NCBI GenBank assembly: GCA_033557465.1
Contig: CM066051.1
Location: 105,997,026 to 106,061,025 of the forward strand
Reading direction: 5' to 3'
DNA from: Ichthyophis bannanicus
Taxonomy: Eukaryota > Chordata > Amphibia > Gymnophiona > Ichthyophiidae
DNA: 64,000 nt
A program made the translations under genes and the position numbers. Of this stretch, positions 10,966 to 20,839 are shown piece after piece; within the stretch, counting starts at the first letter, position 1, and each line of letters opens with the position of its first letter. Below the pieces are notes generated by a model. It saw only the letters and a program-made list of their open reading frames with translations, ran no database searches and was not told the DNA's origin.

Positions 10966-12004
10966 CTGCACATGGAGAGAGAAAGGGGAAGGATGTTACT
11001 CGGCAGGGGGGGGGGGGTCGTCAGGGCTTCTCCCATCGCAGAGGCTACATTGAACCAGAGACTCATTCTATTCTGATGCTTGCCAGCAGGCCCAAAGTGA
11101 GGCATGACCACATGACATGGGATGCCACTTGAGAGACACACAGCAGGCTCTCCCTCCCCGGGTGGACAGGACAGAAATAGCACTTCCTCTATTTGCCACG
11201 ATACCAGCATCCTGGGTGAGGAGGAGGGAGCATGAAGGCTGGCTCTCAGACTCTCTCCTGGAGTCAGAAGGACAACACTATCACCAGCACACTGTTCGTG
11301 CACTCAAACTCAGTAAGGAAAGAGCTTCACGTTCGTTTTCTCGCTTCTACTCTGCATAAGAAAGCAACATGCTTGACATCAGTTTCTGGGACACATTTGC
11401 TTTGTATTCTAGTGGGACGGGTGTTACATTAAAAATGGTCTCAAAGAAGGATAAAAAAGTTCTACTCTGCTATTTCTAAAAAATGTAATTGTCCACAAAG
11501 AATAGGTCAGACAAACAGGAGAGAAATGGAAATGAGATTAGGTTAGGGAGACTCAGTTATCCTCATCTCAGCAATGGAGCAATTAGGAGGAAGAGGAAGA
11601 GGCATTTCTTTTGCCATTTTTCTCTGGGCAGGCAGATTAATAACTCTGCGATATTCCCTTCTCTGCAACTCCAACCGAACCAATCTGCACATGCTAAGAG
11701 CCTCTGACCTTGCAGCCTGAGGGGGCAGCCGCAAGGTTTATTTTGTGGAGAAAAAGTAAAATCATCCCAGTTAAACAGGCTGAAATAACAGGTATCAGCT
11801 GCTCCCACAGTAGCTTTAGACTAGCCTGGAATAATTAGTCTTGGTGTATCTAATCACTTTAAAAGCTGTCAGGTATCGTTAATATAAATAACTCCAAATT
11901 ATCTAAAACTGCTGTATCATATATTAGTTATAACCCCAAGCACATGTCAAGCAGGCCCACTGGGGATTTTGGGATAGCCGAGGTCCAAGACTGCCAGTAC
12001 TCAC
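10966..12004 (-). other. khsrp: KHSRP intron
   Basis: The donor GTGAGT at 12004-11999 and acceptor CCATGTGCAG at 10975-10966 flank it, both in phase 1, so direct splicing joins EEYYKKL to [10 protein letters not shown] in frame. No additional exon encoding a [12 protein letters not shown] repeat is visible inside. A G-run is at 11007-11016. No recognisable transposon is present. Confidence 0.75.
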
Positions 12005-12247
12005 CCAGCTTCTTATAGTACTCCTCCCAGGCTTTGGTGTAATCAGTCTGTGCCGCTGGGGGCTGCTGCTGCTGCTGGGGGGGCGGCTGCTGCTGCTGCT
12101 GCTGTTGTTGTTGTGGTGGTTCTCCTGGGGTGGGTTGAGCTGCGACTGGGGGCTGTTGTGCTGGCACAGGGGCTGGTGGTTGCTGATAATAGTGAGTGTA
12201 ATATGCTGCCCAGGCTGCACTGGGGTCTGCGGGAGCGGGAGGTTTGC
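12005..12247 (-). CDS. khsrp: KHSRP (FUBP2) C-terminal exon with poly-Gln and YM repeats
   Basis: The exon begins after the acceptor CTCATTGCAG. It encodes [20 protein letters not shown] with [10 protein letters not shown], then a Gln/Pro stretch made of CAG/CAA runs (12060-12115), then [17 protein letters not shown] before a GTGAGT donor. The Tyr-rich modules ([28 protein letters not shown]) are diagnostic of KHSRP/FUBP C-termini, the part that mediates protein contacts and mRNA-decay recruitment in the family. The Gln run is longer and purer than the Pro-rich spacer of mammalian KHSRP as I remember it. The reading frame is clean over 81 codons. Confidence 0.92.
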
Positions 12248-12301
12248 CTGCAATGAGAAGCAAAGCATTAACACTGGTAATAAGGGGATTTCTGTAGACA
12301 G

Positions 12302-12424
12302 TATGGTGAAATTTTGCTTACCTGATAATTTCCCTTTCCTGAAATCCTACTAGACCAGGCCAGACTAGTGGATAGTGTCCCCCTGCCAGCAGATGAAGAC
12401 AGAAAACAGTTCCCAAGATGGCAT
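12302..12424. repeat. DIRS-like terminal sequence next to KHSRP exon
   Basis: GCTTACCTGATAATTTCC followed by CTACTAGACCAGGCCAGACT has the shape of the other DIRS ends here: a TTACCTG (reverse of CAGGTAA) close to the edge, then a GACCA-rich hairpin-like stretch. No DIRS coding sequence is attached. It lies only 55 nt upstream of the KHSRP exon. Confidence 0.45.
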
Positions 12425-13085
12425 CACTGGTATAAGGGTCTTGAGTTCAGGTGTGAACCAGGGTACATGGTGTGATCTTGTTATCCCAGCTATGGTGTTG
12501 GGTGTGGTAGCATAGGAAGAAATGCAGTTGATCCATTCAGTTATTGAAGAGTCAAGATTGATTGGATCAATTTGGGTCACAGGAAGAATATTGGTGATGG
12601 ATTTTGTCAAAAGCTTGAAACCTTCATGAATGAGATGGAGAGGCTTTGTGGGTGGGTGTGCTGGAGAGGTTTGGAAGGAAGGTGGTGAAGTGGTGGTTAT
12701 GGTCAGACCAGGGTACTAGTGTATTCTGGGTCATTGAGGACAGGTGGTGTGGCCAGGAGGCTGGGGTGAATATCAGATCTAGGGTTCCTCCTCTGGAGTG
12801 GGTTGATTGTGAGATGGATTTGCTTGAGTTGGAGTGCTTCCATTGCTTGTAGGAAAGGTGAGGAGTGTTTGTTTGATAGGTGGGTAAGTTGAGGTCACCC
12901 AGAAGAATGAACCATTTGCTTTTGTGTCTGTTTGAGCATGCCTCCTTGATTAGTGGTGAGAGGTGGCTGGATCCTTCTGTGGAAGACCTGTATGTGAGAC
13001 AGACTGACAGGTGGGGGTTGGGGATAGTGATAAGGTCAAGTTATTGATAGTGCTGGAGCTGATGATTTTGAATTGGAGGTCCTCC
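12425..13085 (-). mobile_element. L2-type LINE fragment (endonuclease to pre-RT)
   Basis: The - strand encodes SSITEWINCISSYA and HHVPWFTPELKTLIP, the linker upstream of L2 reverse transcriptase. The right half resembles the endonuclease region of the L2 at 62.0-62.4 kb (shared GGTCAGACCAGGGTACT). It is truncated at both ends and has many stops. Confidence 0.7.
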
Positions 13086-13089
13086 TTAA

Positions 13090-13400
13090 TAATTATAAGT
13101 GTGCCACCGCCTATTCTGGTTGCCTTGGTAGTTCACCCCAACCACTGCAGGAGGGCTATCGCTCATGTTGTCGTTTCTCGACTTTCCTGCACTGACTTTG
13201 CTCAGATTAACCAATCGTCCAGATATGGATGAACCAACACACTGCTTTGTGCCCAAACCAACACACTCCTTTGTGCCCAAAAGTGGTAGCCTCTGCCAAC
13301 ACCATCACCTTTGTAAAGGACAGAGGTGCTGTGGCTAGTCCAAAAGGCAGGGCTCAAAACTGAAAATGTCCCATGAGAACCAAAGATATTGCTGATAGGT
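13090..13400 (-). mobile_element. DIRS G reverse transcriptase, distal part
   Basis: It contains VHPYLDDWLINLSKVSAGKS on the - strand (about 13205-13230), the RT catalytic box of the family also seen in DIRS D. It continues the RT fragment at 14130-14720 after an interruption. Downstream RNase H and recombinase are absent, replaced by L2. Confidence 0.7.
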
Positions 13401-14125
13401 TTGGAGACCCCTGGTCCAGACAGTCCTGGAAGGCTGCAATCCTGACAGGCTTTTGGGATGTCCCTAATGAATATGCATGAGATATTTGCATGCACTGCCC
13501 CCAGTGTATTTGAATTGATCTCATGCATATTCATTACCAAACAAGCTACCAGACCCACTGGTCTGGAGAAAAGCCCAAATTCTACTCTTAAGCTGTTTTT
13601 AGCGAAACAAAGATCTTTGTAGGATTATTCTGAGAAATGGTATGGTGGTGGATTCAGTGGTGAGTAGCAGAGGTGCCTGAATTCTTGGCATCCTGTGCTA
13701 GAGTGTTTGAAGCTTGGAGTGCTGCAAGTTTGAAGAGCTGCTGAAGAGTTTGAAGAGCTGCTGTCCTGAGCTAAGTATTAGGCTGCGGGCAGGTTTTGAA
13801 CTATGTTTGAGAAGGTTTGTGACTGCTCCTTTCTTTATTCCTTTATAGGTGGCCATTGTGTTGGTCTGTGATTCCAGTTTAAATAATTCCTATAGAATTG
13901 GTGTTATAATACAGTTTGAGTGGTTGTTACTGTCAGGGCGCCCTGGGGTACCTTCTGCTGTAGATATTGTTTAGAGGTTTTTAAGTATTTTTTTTGTAAT
14001 TAAAACATTGGGATTTTGGGTTTGAGTGTGAGGGGTAGGATATGCATATTCATTGGGCTATTCTGAAAACTCAACTAGTTTGCAGCCCCCCAAGGACTGG
14101 ATTTGGAGACCCCTGGTCTGGACGA
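13400..14125. mobile_element. hAT-like non-autonomous repeat tract
   Basis: It is bounded on both sides by TTTGGAGACCCCTGGTC-like sequence and contains paired ATGCATATTCATT motifs (13465-13540 and 14040), a pattern common in vertebrate hAT-type short elements. It has no coding capacity and splits the DIRS G RT. Exact ends and target duplication were not resolved. Confidence 0.45.
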
Positions 14126-14129
14126 ATGG

Positions 14130-14745
14130 GAATGTGTAAATATGCCTCGGACAGATCCAGGGAGGTCAAAACTTGCCTTTCTGCAAGGCTACTATGACTG
14201 ATCTTAAGGTCTCCATGCAAAAATGGGGCACTTGCAAGGTCCAATTCTCATCTTCAGATCCGGAACAAGGAAGGATGGATCTTTCTTTCTTGGGGGGCAC
14301 ACAAAATAAATAGAGTACCAACCGAGACTGTGCTCGTCTGGGGACACATTGACCACCACCTCTAGCTGAATCAGTCTCTCAAGCATGTCTGCTATAGTCC
14401 TTGCTTTGGCAGGAGCCTTGCAGGGTGACAAAAAGGCATCTGAGATTGGCCATGCCAACCTAGGGTGTAGCCCTTGTGAACAGCTTCTAGCACCCACTGG
14501 TTAGAAGTAACATGGACCCAAACGGAATAAAAGGTTTGTAGCCAATCACTTACCAGAATCAACTCTGCCTGGGTCCCCCTCACTTCACTGGGACTTCCTG
14601 GAGCCCTCTGAGGCCCCAGCAGAATAGTCCCTAACTTCTCCCCGACCCCTTCAAAAGAGCTGACCTCTGGGAGGATAGTAAGAATGCTGAAAAAGGTATA
14701 TAGCACAAAACCTCAGAGGGTCCCTGAAATGCCCCCTGCAGGAGC
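14130..14745 (-). mobile_element. DIRS G reverse transcriptase, proximal part (degenerate)
   Basis: The - strand fragments include VWVHVTSNQWVLEAVHKGY, IADMLERLIQLEVVVNVSPDE and YSIYFVCPPRKK. They align by eye with the DIRS D segment VQITSDQWVLEVIREGYALE and LQRLIQLGAVVPVPADQ. Frameshifts and stops are frequent. Confidence 0.75.
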
Positions 14746-14750
14746 CACAG

Positions 14751-15130
14751 GCTTTCTCCAGGACCAAGCAGGAAGTCAGTCCTCATCACATATGGGTGAC
14801 GGCGCCGGAGCCCTCGTGCGGAGCATTTCCCCAGCTTTCAAAGAAAGCCTTTGGGAATTGCAGCGCGCATGCGCGGTCCCCTTCCCGCCCAAGGGTGCCA
14901 TCTTGCTCAGTCTGATGACATAGCTAAAAGACAGCAAAAAATTAGCAAAAATAAATGATATGACTGCAACTCCAAGGGGAGGAGGGAGGGTTGTGAGGAC
15001 TGATTCCTGCTGCTCCTGGAGAACACCTGTTACAGGTAACTACTCTTTCTCCAGGACCAAGCAGGAAGTCAGTCCTCACATATGGGACTCCCCAGCTTAA
15101 GGCTACCGGAGACCTCAAACGCCCTTAGGG
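14751..15130 (-). mobile_element. DIRS family-1 3' terminus (terminal repeat plus ICR) without body
   Basis: Reverse-complemented, this equals the last 360 bases of DIRS B (31545-31909): the internal complementary region, a short AT-rich spacer and the terminal repeat with GCGCATGCGC. It sits between the gag and RT of DIRS G. Its outer edge has the left-end sequence (TTTCTCCAGGACCAAGCAGG) where the right-end sequence is expected, so the end was converted or the piece arose from a circle junction. Confidence 0.75.
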
Positions 15131-16100
15131 TTGTACTCCAGCAGCCTCGAGACCTTGGAATCCCTTAAGAACTTTACCAATTTCTCCAGCGCCTACCCAA
15201 AAGGGGGTTTCCCTTTTAAGGGAAGCTTACCAAGTCAAATTTTGGAGTATATATCTGCTGTCCAATTACACAGCCATAAAAGCCACCATGCCAACACCAT
15301 TGAGGCCATTTTTTGGCCAAAGCCTTTATCAGGTCATACAGCACATCTGCTAGATACGGTCACACCTGACTCTGGCTTAGCCGCCTCAGACAATGCTCAC
15401 GGAAGACCTGGATTCGACTCAAACTCTGAGCCCATCTTAAACATGCTCGAGTCATATAGGCTTCACAAATGGACACTTGTAATGCCAGGGCAGAGATCAT
15501 GAACGACTGCTTCAACACGGTTTCCAGCTTTTGATCCTGGGCATCTTTCAGCACTGCTCTACCCTCTACTGGAATTGTAGTCTTCTTGGTAACCGCTGAG
15601 ACCAGAGCAACCATCTTAGGTAGCCCTAGCAGGTCCCTCTCTTTGTGTGTAATCAAGTACAGGTGTACCCTAGACCTGCTGCCTTATCACCAGACCTCCG
15701 ACACCTCCCATTCTGCTTCTATCATCTCCTTAATGGCACTATGCAGCGGAAAGGACTTCAGAGGTGTCCGAATACCCTGAAACAGGGGGTCCCCTCCAGG
15801 ATCCCCCTTTCTTCAATAGAGACGCATGAAGGATATTAAAAATTGCTAAGGACTGAGCAATAAGCACTGCCAATTCTTCCTGTCAAACGGCCCTACATGA
15901 TGGTAGGGCCTCAGCCTGACAGAATTTTGCCTCTCAAACTCATGTCTAGTGGATTCTCCTCAGCATCCAGACAGACTTTCTAGGGATCCTCAGAAGCCCC
16001 CAAAAGGAACAAACCGTAGTCTTCCCCCACATCATCTTCCACTCTGCGGTGCTTAGCCATAGGCTCTCTAAGCTATTTGGCTGCAGATGCTGGCTTTTCT
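15131..16100 (-). pseudogene. DIRS G gag remnant
   Basis: VSAVTKKTTIPVEGRAVLKD and AQDQKLETVLKQSFMISALA on the - strand (15400-15600) match the DIRS D gag (VDSAVTKKTTIPVEGATALK, then AQDRRLDSLLKQVFDVCALS). Sequence to about 16100 continues the gag with many stops. It is the oldest-looking DIRS copy in the window. Confidence 0.7.
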
Positions 16101-16102
16101 AT

Positions 16103-16430
16103 TAACATAAGAACATAAATGCCATACTGGGTCAGACCAAGGTCCATCAAGCCCAGTATCCTGTTTCCAACAGTGGCCAATCCAGATCACAAGTACCTGG
16201 CAGGTTCCCAAAAAGGCACACAGGTTCCACAATGCTTGTCCTGGGGCAAGCAGTGGATTTCCCGGGTCCTCTTTAATAATGGTTTATGGATCTTTCCTCC
16301 AGGAACTTGTCGAAACCTTTTTTAAACCCACCTACACTAACAGCTTTTACTACATCCTCCGATAACGAATTGCAGAGTTTGATTACGCGTTGACTGAAAA
16401 AATATTCTCTTATTAGTTTTTAATGGGTTA
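16103..16430 (-). mobile_element. CR1 3' tail
   Basis: Its sequence (GCCATACTGGGTCAGACCAA, then CAGTATCCTGTTTCCAACAG) is the reverse complement of the CR1 tail at 6600-6770. It starts with the octamer-like TAAGAACATAA and stops after the codons for WNSLSEDVVKAVSVGGFKKG. Confidence 0.85.
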
Positions 16431-17557
16431 AGCCGCCATCCACCAGGGCCCGATCGGCATCAGGGAGTAGAGCGGGAAGGAACGCTCTTCCCCGATCAGC
16501 CCTCCGAGGCCAATCAGGCCACAGCACCAACAGTTTGAAACCACAGGTGCCCCTCGGCGCACCCACGCCTTAGGCGTGGACCAGAGGCACCTTAATACAA
16601 AACCTATTTGGCTCCACAAAACTCTAAAAGGCACGATTCCATGAAAACAAAGGAATCCACGTATATCACAACAAATCACTGAACAAAGGCCTGCAGAATC
16701 CACCACCACCAACCACCCCCAGTTTACAATCAAGCAGCAAAGAAGCAGCACCGATTTTCACAGTCTTCAGAGATACATCACTGCTACCGGATCGTTAATC
16801 CGGAGAATCTACGCCTTCTTCAAAGAAACTAGGAGTTCCAACAATTAACAGACATTAAAAAGGTACCATTTACTCTTCACATTCATAGCTACTAATCTAA
16901 ACTCCAGCTTCTCACAACCAAAAAAAAAAATAAAAAAATGAAACCATTGCACTCAGTAATGGCACTTGCTATAATAGCCCTCTCAGTATTCACCACATTA
17001 CAGGCCCTATCACCAGATGGCTATCCTATACCAGTCATATACACATTCCACCGACCAGCTACTGAAGTAAGAACTTATGACCCATTTACAAACAAAACAG
17101 AGTGCTAATAACACCTAATTCAAATACATACAAAATAAAGCAAACACTAAATTCACACTCAAAGAAACACACAAGTTAAAATGTGCGCTCATTAATCCAC
17201 GCTCCATCAGAAACAAAATTCCTTTAATATCAGACTACATCACAGATAACAACCTGGACATCCTATTTATAACTGAATCATGGCTCACATCAAACGACAG
17301 TATTGATCAACCAATTAAAACCAGCAGGATATGACATCTTAAATCAAAGACCAAACAAAAGGGGAGGAGGAGGGATAACCATACTATCAAAAAAGGCATA
17401 ACTTTCAAAAGGTCCAACCGATATAACACAAAACATGGATGTCCTCCTAGTTGAAAATTCAAGTACGACTCTCTACCTAATTTACAGACCCACATCATCA
17501 AAAGGAGAACTCGTCAACATCACAGATTACATCTGCAGCAGAGCCACTCTTAATAAA
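16431..17557 (+). mobile_element. L2-type LINE 5' region and endonuclease start
   Basis: A GC-balanced leader (16434-16937) precedes a small ORF (16938-17108). Then comes the start of an apurinic-type endonuclease, KLKCALINPRSIRNKIPLIS and DNNLDILFITESWLTSNDS, with frameshifts. The catalytic GDLN box resumes at 19075-19100 after a nested insertion, and the element is finally cut by DIRS C at about 19200. It is the only L2 copy in the window that retains a 5' leader. Confidence 0.75.
16938..17108 (+). CDS. Small signal-peptide-like ORF in L2 leader (56 aa)
   Basis: The 56-codon ORF starts at an ATG after an A-rich run and ends in TAA. It begins MKPLHSVMALAIIALSVFTT, a basic residue followed by a hydrophobic core of about 15 residues that looks like a signal peptide, with a plausible cleavage after LQA. 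The remainder is polar, Pro/Tyr-rich and contains one NKT glycosylation sequon and a terminal Cys. It lies upstream of the endonuclease ORF, where LINEs carry ORF1. I do not recognise the family, and it lacks the usual L2/CR1 ORF1 domains. It could be a chance ORF or the start of a broken longer ORF1. Confidence 0.4.
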   Translation: MKPLHSVMALAIIALSVFTTLQALSPDGYPIPVIYTFHRPATEVRTYDPFTNKTEC

Positions 17558-17894
17558 TATGCAATTTATTTATTTATTTATTTTATTGTTCTTATATACC
17601 GCACTCTTAAAAATCAGCACGGTTTACATACAACGATACTGTGCAAAATAGGCACTTACAATGAAACAGGAGATTAAACTCAGAAATCAACTGGGGGAAC
17701 TATGTACAATATTAACAGATTATCTACAATATGTATCTACAGCAGTGTTTTTCAACCTTTTTTGTGCAAAGGCACACTTTTTTCATGAAAAAAATCACGA
17801 GGCACACCACCATTAGAAAATGTTAAAAAAATGTACCTCTGTGCCTATATTGACTATATATAAAGTAATTCTCTTGAATAGGAATCAAACACTC

Positions 17895-18356
17895 ACACCA
17901 ACCCCCCTCCCCTGCTGGTTCACTCACAACCCCCCCCCCCCTCCACTGCTGGTTCACTCACCCACCCCCCTGTCACTTACTCACCCCTCCTGCTGGGTCA
18001 CTCACTCACTTACCCCCCCTCCCCTGCTGGTTCACTCACACCATCGCCCCCCCCCCCCTTGCTGGTTCACTCACACCACCCCCCCCTCCACTGCTGGTTC
18101 CCTCACACTCCCCCCCCCATGCTGGTTCACTAACACTCCCCCCCGCCCCTGCTGGGTCACTCCCACTCCCCCCCCTTGCTGGTTCACTCACACTCCCCCC
18201 CCCCCTTGCTGGTTCACACACACTCCCCCCCCCCTTCCTGGTACACTCACACTCCCCCCCCCCCCCTTGCTGGTTCACTCACACTCCCCCCCCCCCCCCT
18301 TGCTGGTTCACTCACACTCCCCCCCCCCTTGCTGGTTCACTCACACACACACACCC
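17895..18356. repeat. C-rich minisatellite, unit about 26-30 bp
   Basis: Around 15 imperfect copies of a unit containing TGCTGGTTCACTCACACT followed by 6-12 C residues. Variation is mainly in the C-run length. Confidence 0.9.
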
Positions 18357-18370
18357 CCCTCTGCCCAAGC

Positions 18371-18696
18371 CGCTGCTTCTGCTTTGTACAGAGCAGCGGC
18401 TGCACTACACTTACATTGAAAAGTAAAGAGAAACTGTGTCAGGAGCCCTCCGGTCATCGCAGAGCCCGAGGAACTGATGTCATGGGGGCGGGCTCCTCAC
18501 AGGCTGTCTTTCCTTTTCAAATTAACTTTATTGCAGCTAAAGTTAATTTGAAAAGGAAAGACAGCCTGTGAGGAGCCCGCCCCCATGACATCACTTCCTC
18601 GGGCTCTGCATGATCGGAGGGCTCATGACACAGTTTCTCTTTACTTTTCAATGTAAGTGTAGTGCAGCCGCTGCTCTGTACAAAGCAGAACCAGCG
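18371..18696. repeat. 326-bp near-perfect palindrome
   Basis: Arms of about 158 bp pair around a 9-base loop centred on 18533 (AACTTT, loop, AAAGTT). The arms differ by only a few mismatches, for example CTTCTG against CAGAAC at the outer ends. Confidence 0.92.
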
Positions 18697-19074
18697 GGGG
18701 CACTGCGATAGGGTATCGCGATTGCGGTCGCGCCGCGGACATCGGCACAAAAGCCGTTTTTTTGCTCTGGCCGCTCCCGATCTTGCGGCCAGAGCAAAAA
18801 ACCAGCTTTTCAATGGCCGGTTTTACAACTGTGCCGGCAGCCGGCCTGGCCATGGAAAAACCGGCCAGGCCGGCTGAAAACCGGCCGGTTGGCAACCCTA
18901 ATTTGTGAGCCGAGGCCACATGTTACGGATGAAATTGGAATTTTTCCCACGGCACACCAGACAATATCTCGCGGCACAGTGGTTGAAAAACGCTGATCTA
19001 CAGTATGTACATCCTTTGACAGTATTTATGTGTTTCTTTTGGTGTGCATGATAGGTGGTGTTAGGTTGGAGCAA

Positions 19075-19204
19075 TTGTCCTAGGAGACCTAAATCTACCA
19101 TCTACCACAACCCATTAAGCACAAGGATTTTTTTTTTTTTTAAGAGACAATGAAAGCATTGGGCTTTAAACAAACAGTGCAAAAACCTGCTCACACTAAA
19201 GGAA
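19075..19204 (+). mobile_element. L2 endonuclease continuation
   Basis: It encodes GAIVLGDLNLPSTTTH and MKALGFKQTVQKPAHTKGTQ, the LGDxNxP and GFxQxVxxPTHxxG boxes of L2/CR1 endonucleases. It ends abruptly at the DIRS C boundary. Confidence 0.75.
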
Positions 19205-20820
19205 CACAATATGGGATTTTACTCCAAATACTTTCTCATTCCCAAGAAGTCAGGGGGGTACGCCCCATCCTCGACCTTTCGGAAACTCAACAAATTCATC
19301 GTCAAGGAGAAATTCAGGATGCACTCCCTGAATTCCATCATGCCCCTCATCCAACCCAAGGAGTGTCTGGCCTCTCTTGATCTCCAGGACGCATACACTC
19401 ATGTTCCCATCTGCAAGCACAGGAGATTCCTGTGTTTCCAAGTGCTGGGAACCCACTTTCAATACAACCCTTCAGACTCTCCCCCGCCCCACGGGTCTTC
19501 ACCAAATGCGTCGCGGTGGCAGCTGCCCACCTACGCAAACGCAGCATATGCGGTCTTTCCTGGACGACTGGCTGATATCAGCACACTCCCCGATGAACCT
19601 ACGGGAAGTCGTCAAAGAGGCCACCTCTCTCCTATCATCTTTGGGCTTCCTGATGAACCGCTCGAAATCCCACCTCAACCCGACCCAGAGGCTGGAATTC
19701 ATCGGAGCCTATATAGACACTACCTTGGCCAAGGCATTCCTCCCGCAGAGCAGGAGGAGGTCCATTATCAACCTGGCCAACGGCATACGCAGCTCCACAA
19801 CCTCATCGGCCTCTCCTGGGCCACATAGCAGCATCCACAAATGTTCTCCCACTCACGAGACTGCACATGCGGACCCTGCAATGGCACCTCCGGTCCAAAT
19901 GGTGCCAGCACACACAACCACTATCCATGGAGATTCCCATCAACACGATGGTAGCCAGGGCAATTCGCTGGTGGACACACTCAACAAATCTTTCCCAAGG
20001 CAGACACCTACAGCCACCGGTTCACCAACTCACCATCACCACCGATGCGTCAGCAGTGGGATGGGGGGGGGCGCGCACTGCCTTCAATTTTGCACGCAGG
20101 GACCTTGGTCGGCGTTGGAGAAGACTCTCCACATCAACATCCTAGAACTCAGAGTCGTCCGCTATGCCCTAATGGCCTTCAGGAAGCACATAACAGACAA
20201 ACCAGTCAGGATACAAACTGACAACCAGGTAGCAATGTTCTACATCAACAAACAAGGGGGGACAGGTTCGCGCCACCTGTGCAGGGAAGCTCTGGCACCT
20301 GGCGCTCTCCTACAACTGCACCCTCCAGGCTTGCTACCTTCCAGGAATAGAAAATGATCTAGCCGACTGCCTGAGCTGACAGCTAAGCCCTCACGAATGG
20401 ACACTCCACGAGGACGAGTTGGCTCTCCTGTTTGCGAGATGGGGACAACCATCAGTCGATCTCTTCGCAACTGCGGAGAATGCGAAGTGCCCCCTGTTCT
20501 GCTCCAAACGCCTCGCACACAACAGGTCGTCAGCGGATGCCTTCGACATGCACTGGGGGGAATGGCCACTGATCTACGTCTTCCCTCCCCATCCCTCTCA
20601 TATCAAGAGCAATCCAGCGCTTCATCAGAGACAAGGCGCTAGCCATCTTAGTGGTTCCCCACTGGCCCAGGCAGGTCTGGTTCCCCTACCTGCGCCGCCT
20701 GGCCGTAGAACCACCAACATGCCTGCCCCCGAGACTGGACTTGATCGCTCAGGACAGCGGCAGGACCTTACATCCCAACCTGCAGACGCTCTCGCTAACG
20801 GCTTGGAAGTTGAAAGGATG
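19205..20820 (+). pseudogene. DIRS C reverse transcriptase and RNase H, frameshifted
   Basis: Pieces in three frames give LNKFIVKEKFRMHSLNSIMP, SLDLQDAYTHVPI, the RT catalytic box SFLDDWLISAHS (about 19555-19590), EFIGAYIDTTLAKAFLPQ, and the RNase H segment NILELRVVRYALMAFRKHI and QTDNQVAMFYINKQGGTGS. Frame changes occur near 19460, 19790 and 20060 and after 20340. No full protein can be made. Confidence 0.85.
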
Positions 20821-20839
20821 ATCGTCGCCCCTTGGTCTC

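Larger units (their letters stand above)
17743..18995. mobile_element. hAT-type DNA transposon with C-rich minisatellite and large palindrome (1253 bp)
   Basis: Terminal inverted repeats CAGTGTTTTTCAACC and GGTTGAAAAACGCTG (one mismatch) are flanked by the perfect 8-bp duplication ATCTACAG at 17735-17742 and 18996-19003, which is diagnostic of hAT insertion. There is no transposase. The interior consists of a C-rich tandem repeat (17895-18356), a 326-bp palindrome (18371-18696) and further perfect hairpins at about 18757-18800 and 18837-18875. Length and structure fit a non-autonomous element mobilised in trans. Confidence 0.9.
17558..19070 (-). mobile_element. L2 3' tail (reverse) holding a hAT transposon
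   Basis: It starts with (TTTA)n and CTTATATACCGCACTC, the reverse of the L2 tail motif, and runs to 17742. After the hAT it resumes at 19004 for about 60 bases. It splits the L2 endonuclease of the + strand element. Confidence 0.7.

Noticed and set aside
10966..12004. An extra KHSRP exon with a second [12 protein letters not shown] repeat
   Set aside because: No reverse motif for the repeat and no fitting splice pair were found; the flanking exons already join in phase.
17895..18356. Regularly spaced repeats resembling a CRISPR array
   Set aside because: The units are tandem with only C-run variation and no unique spacers, inside a hAT element in a vertebrate genome. It is a minisatellite.
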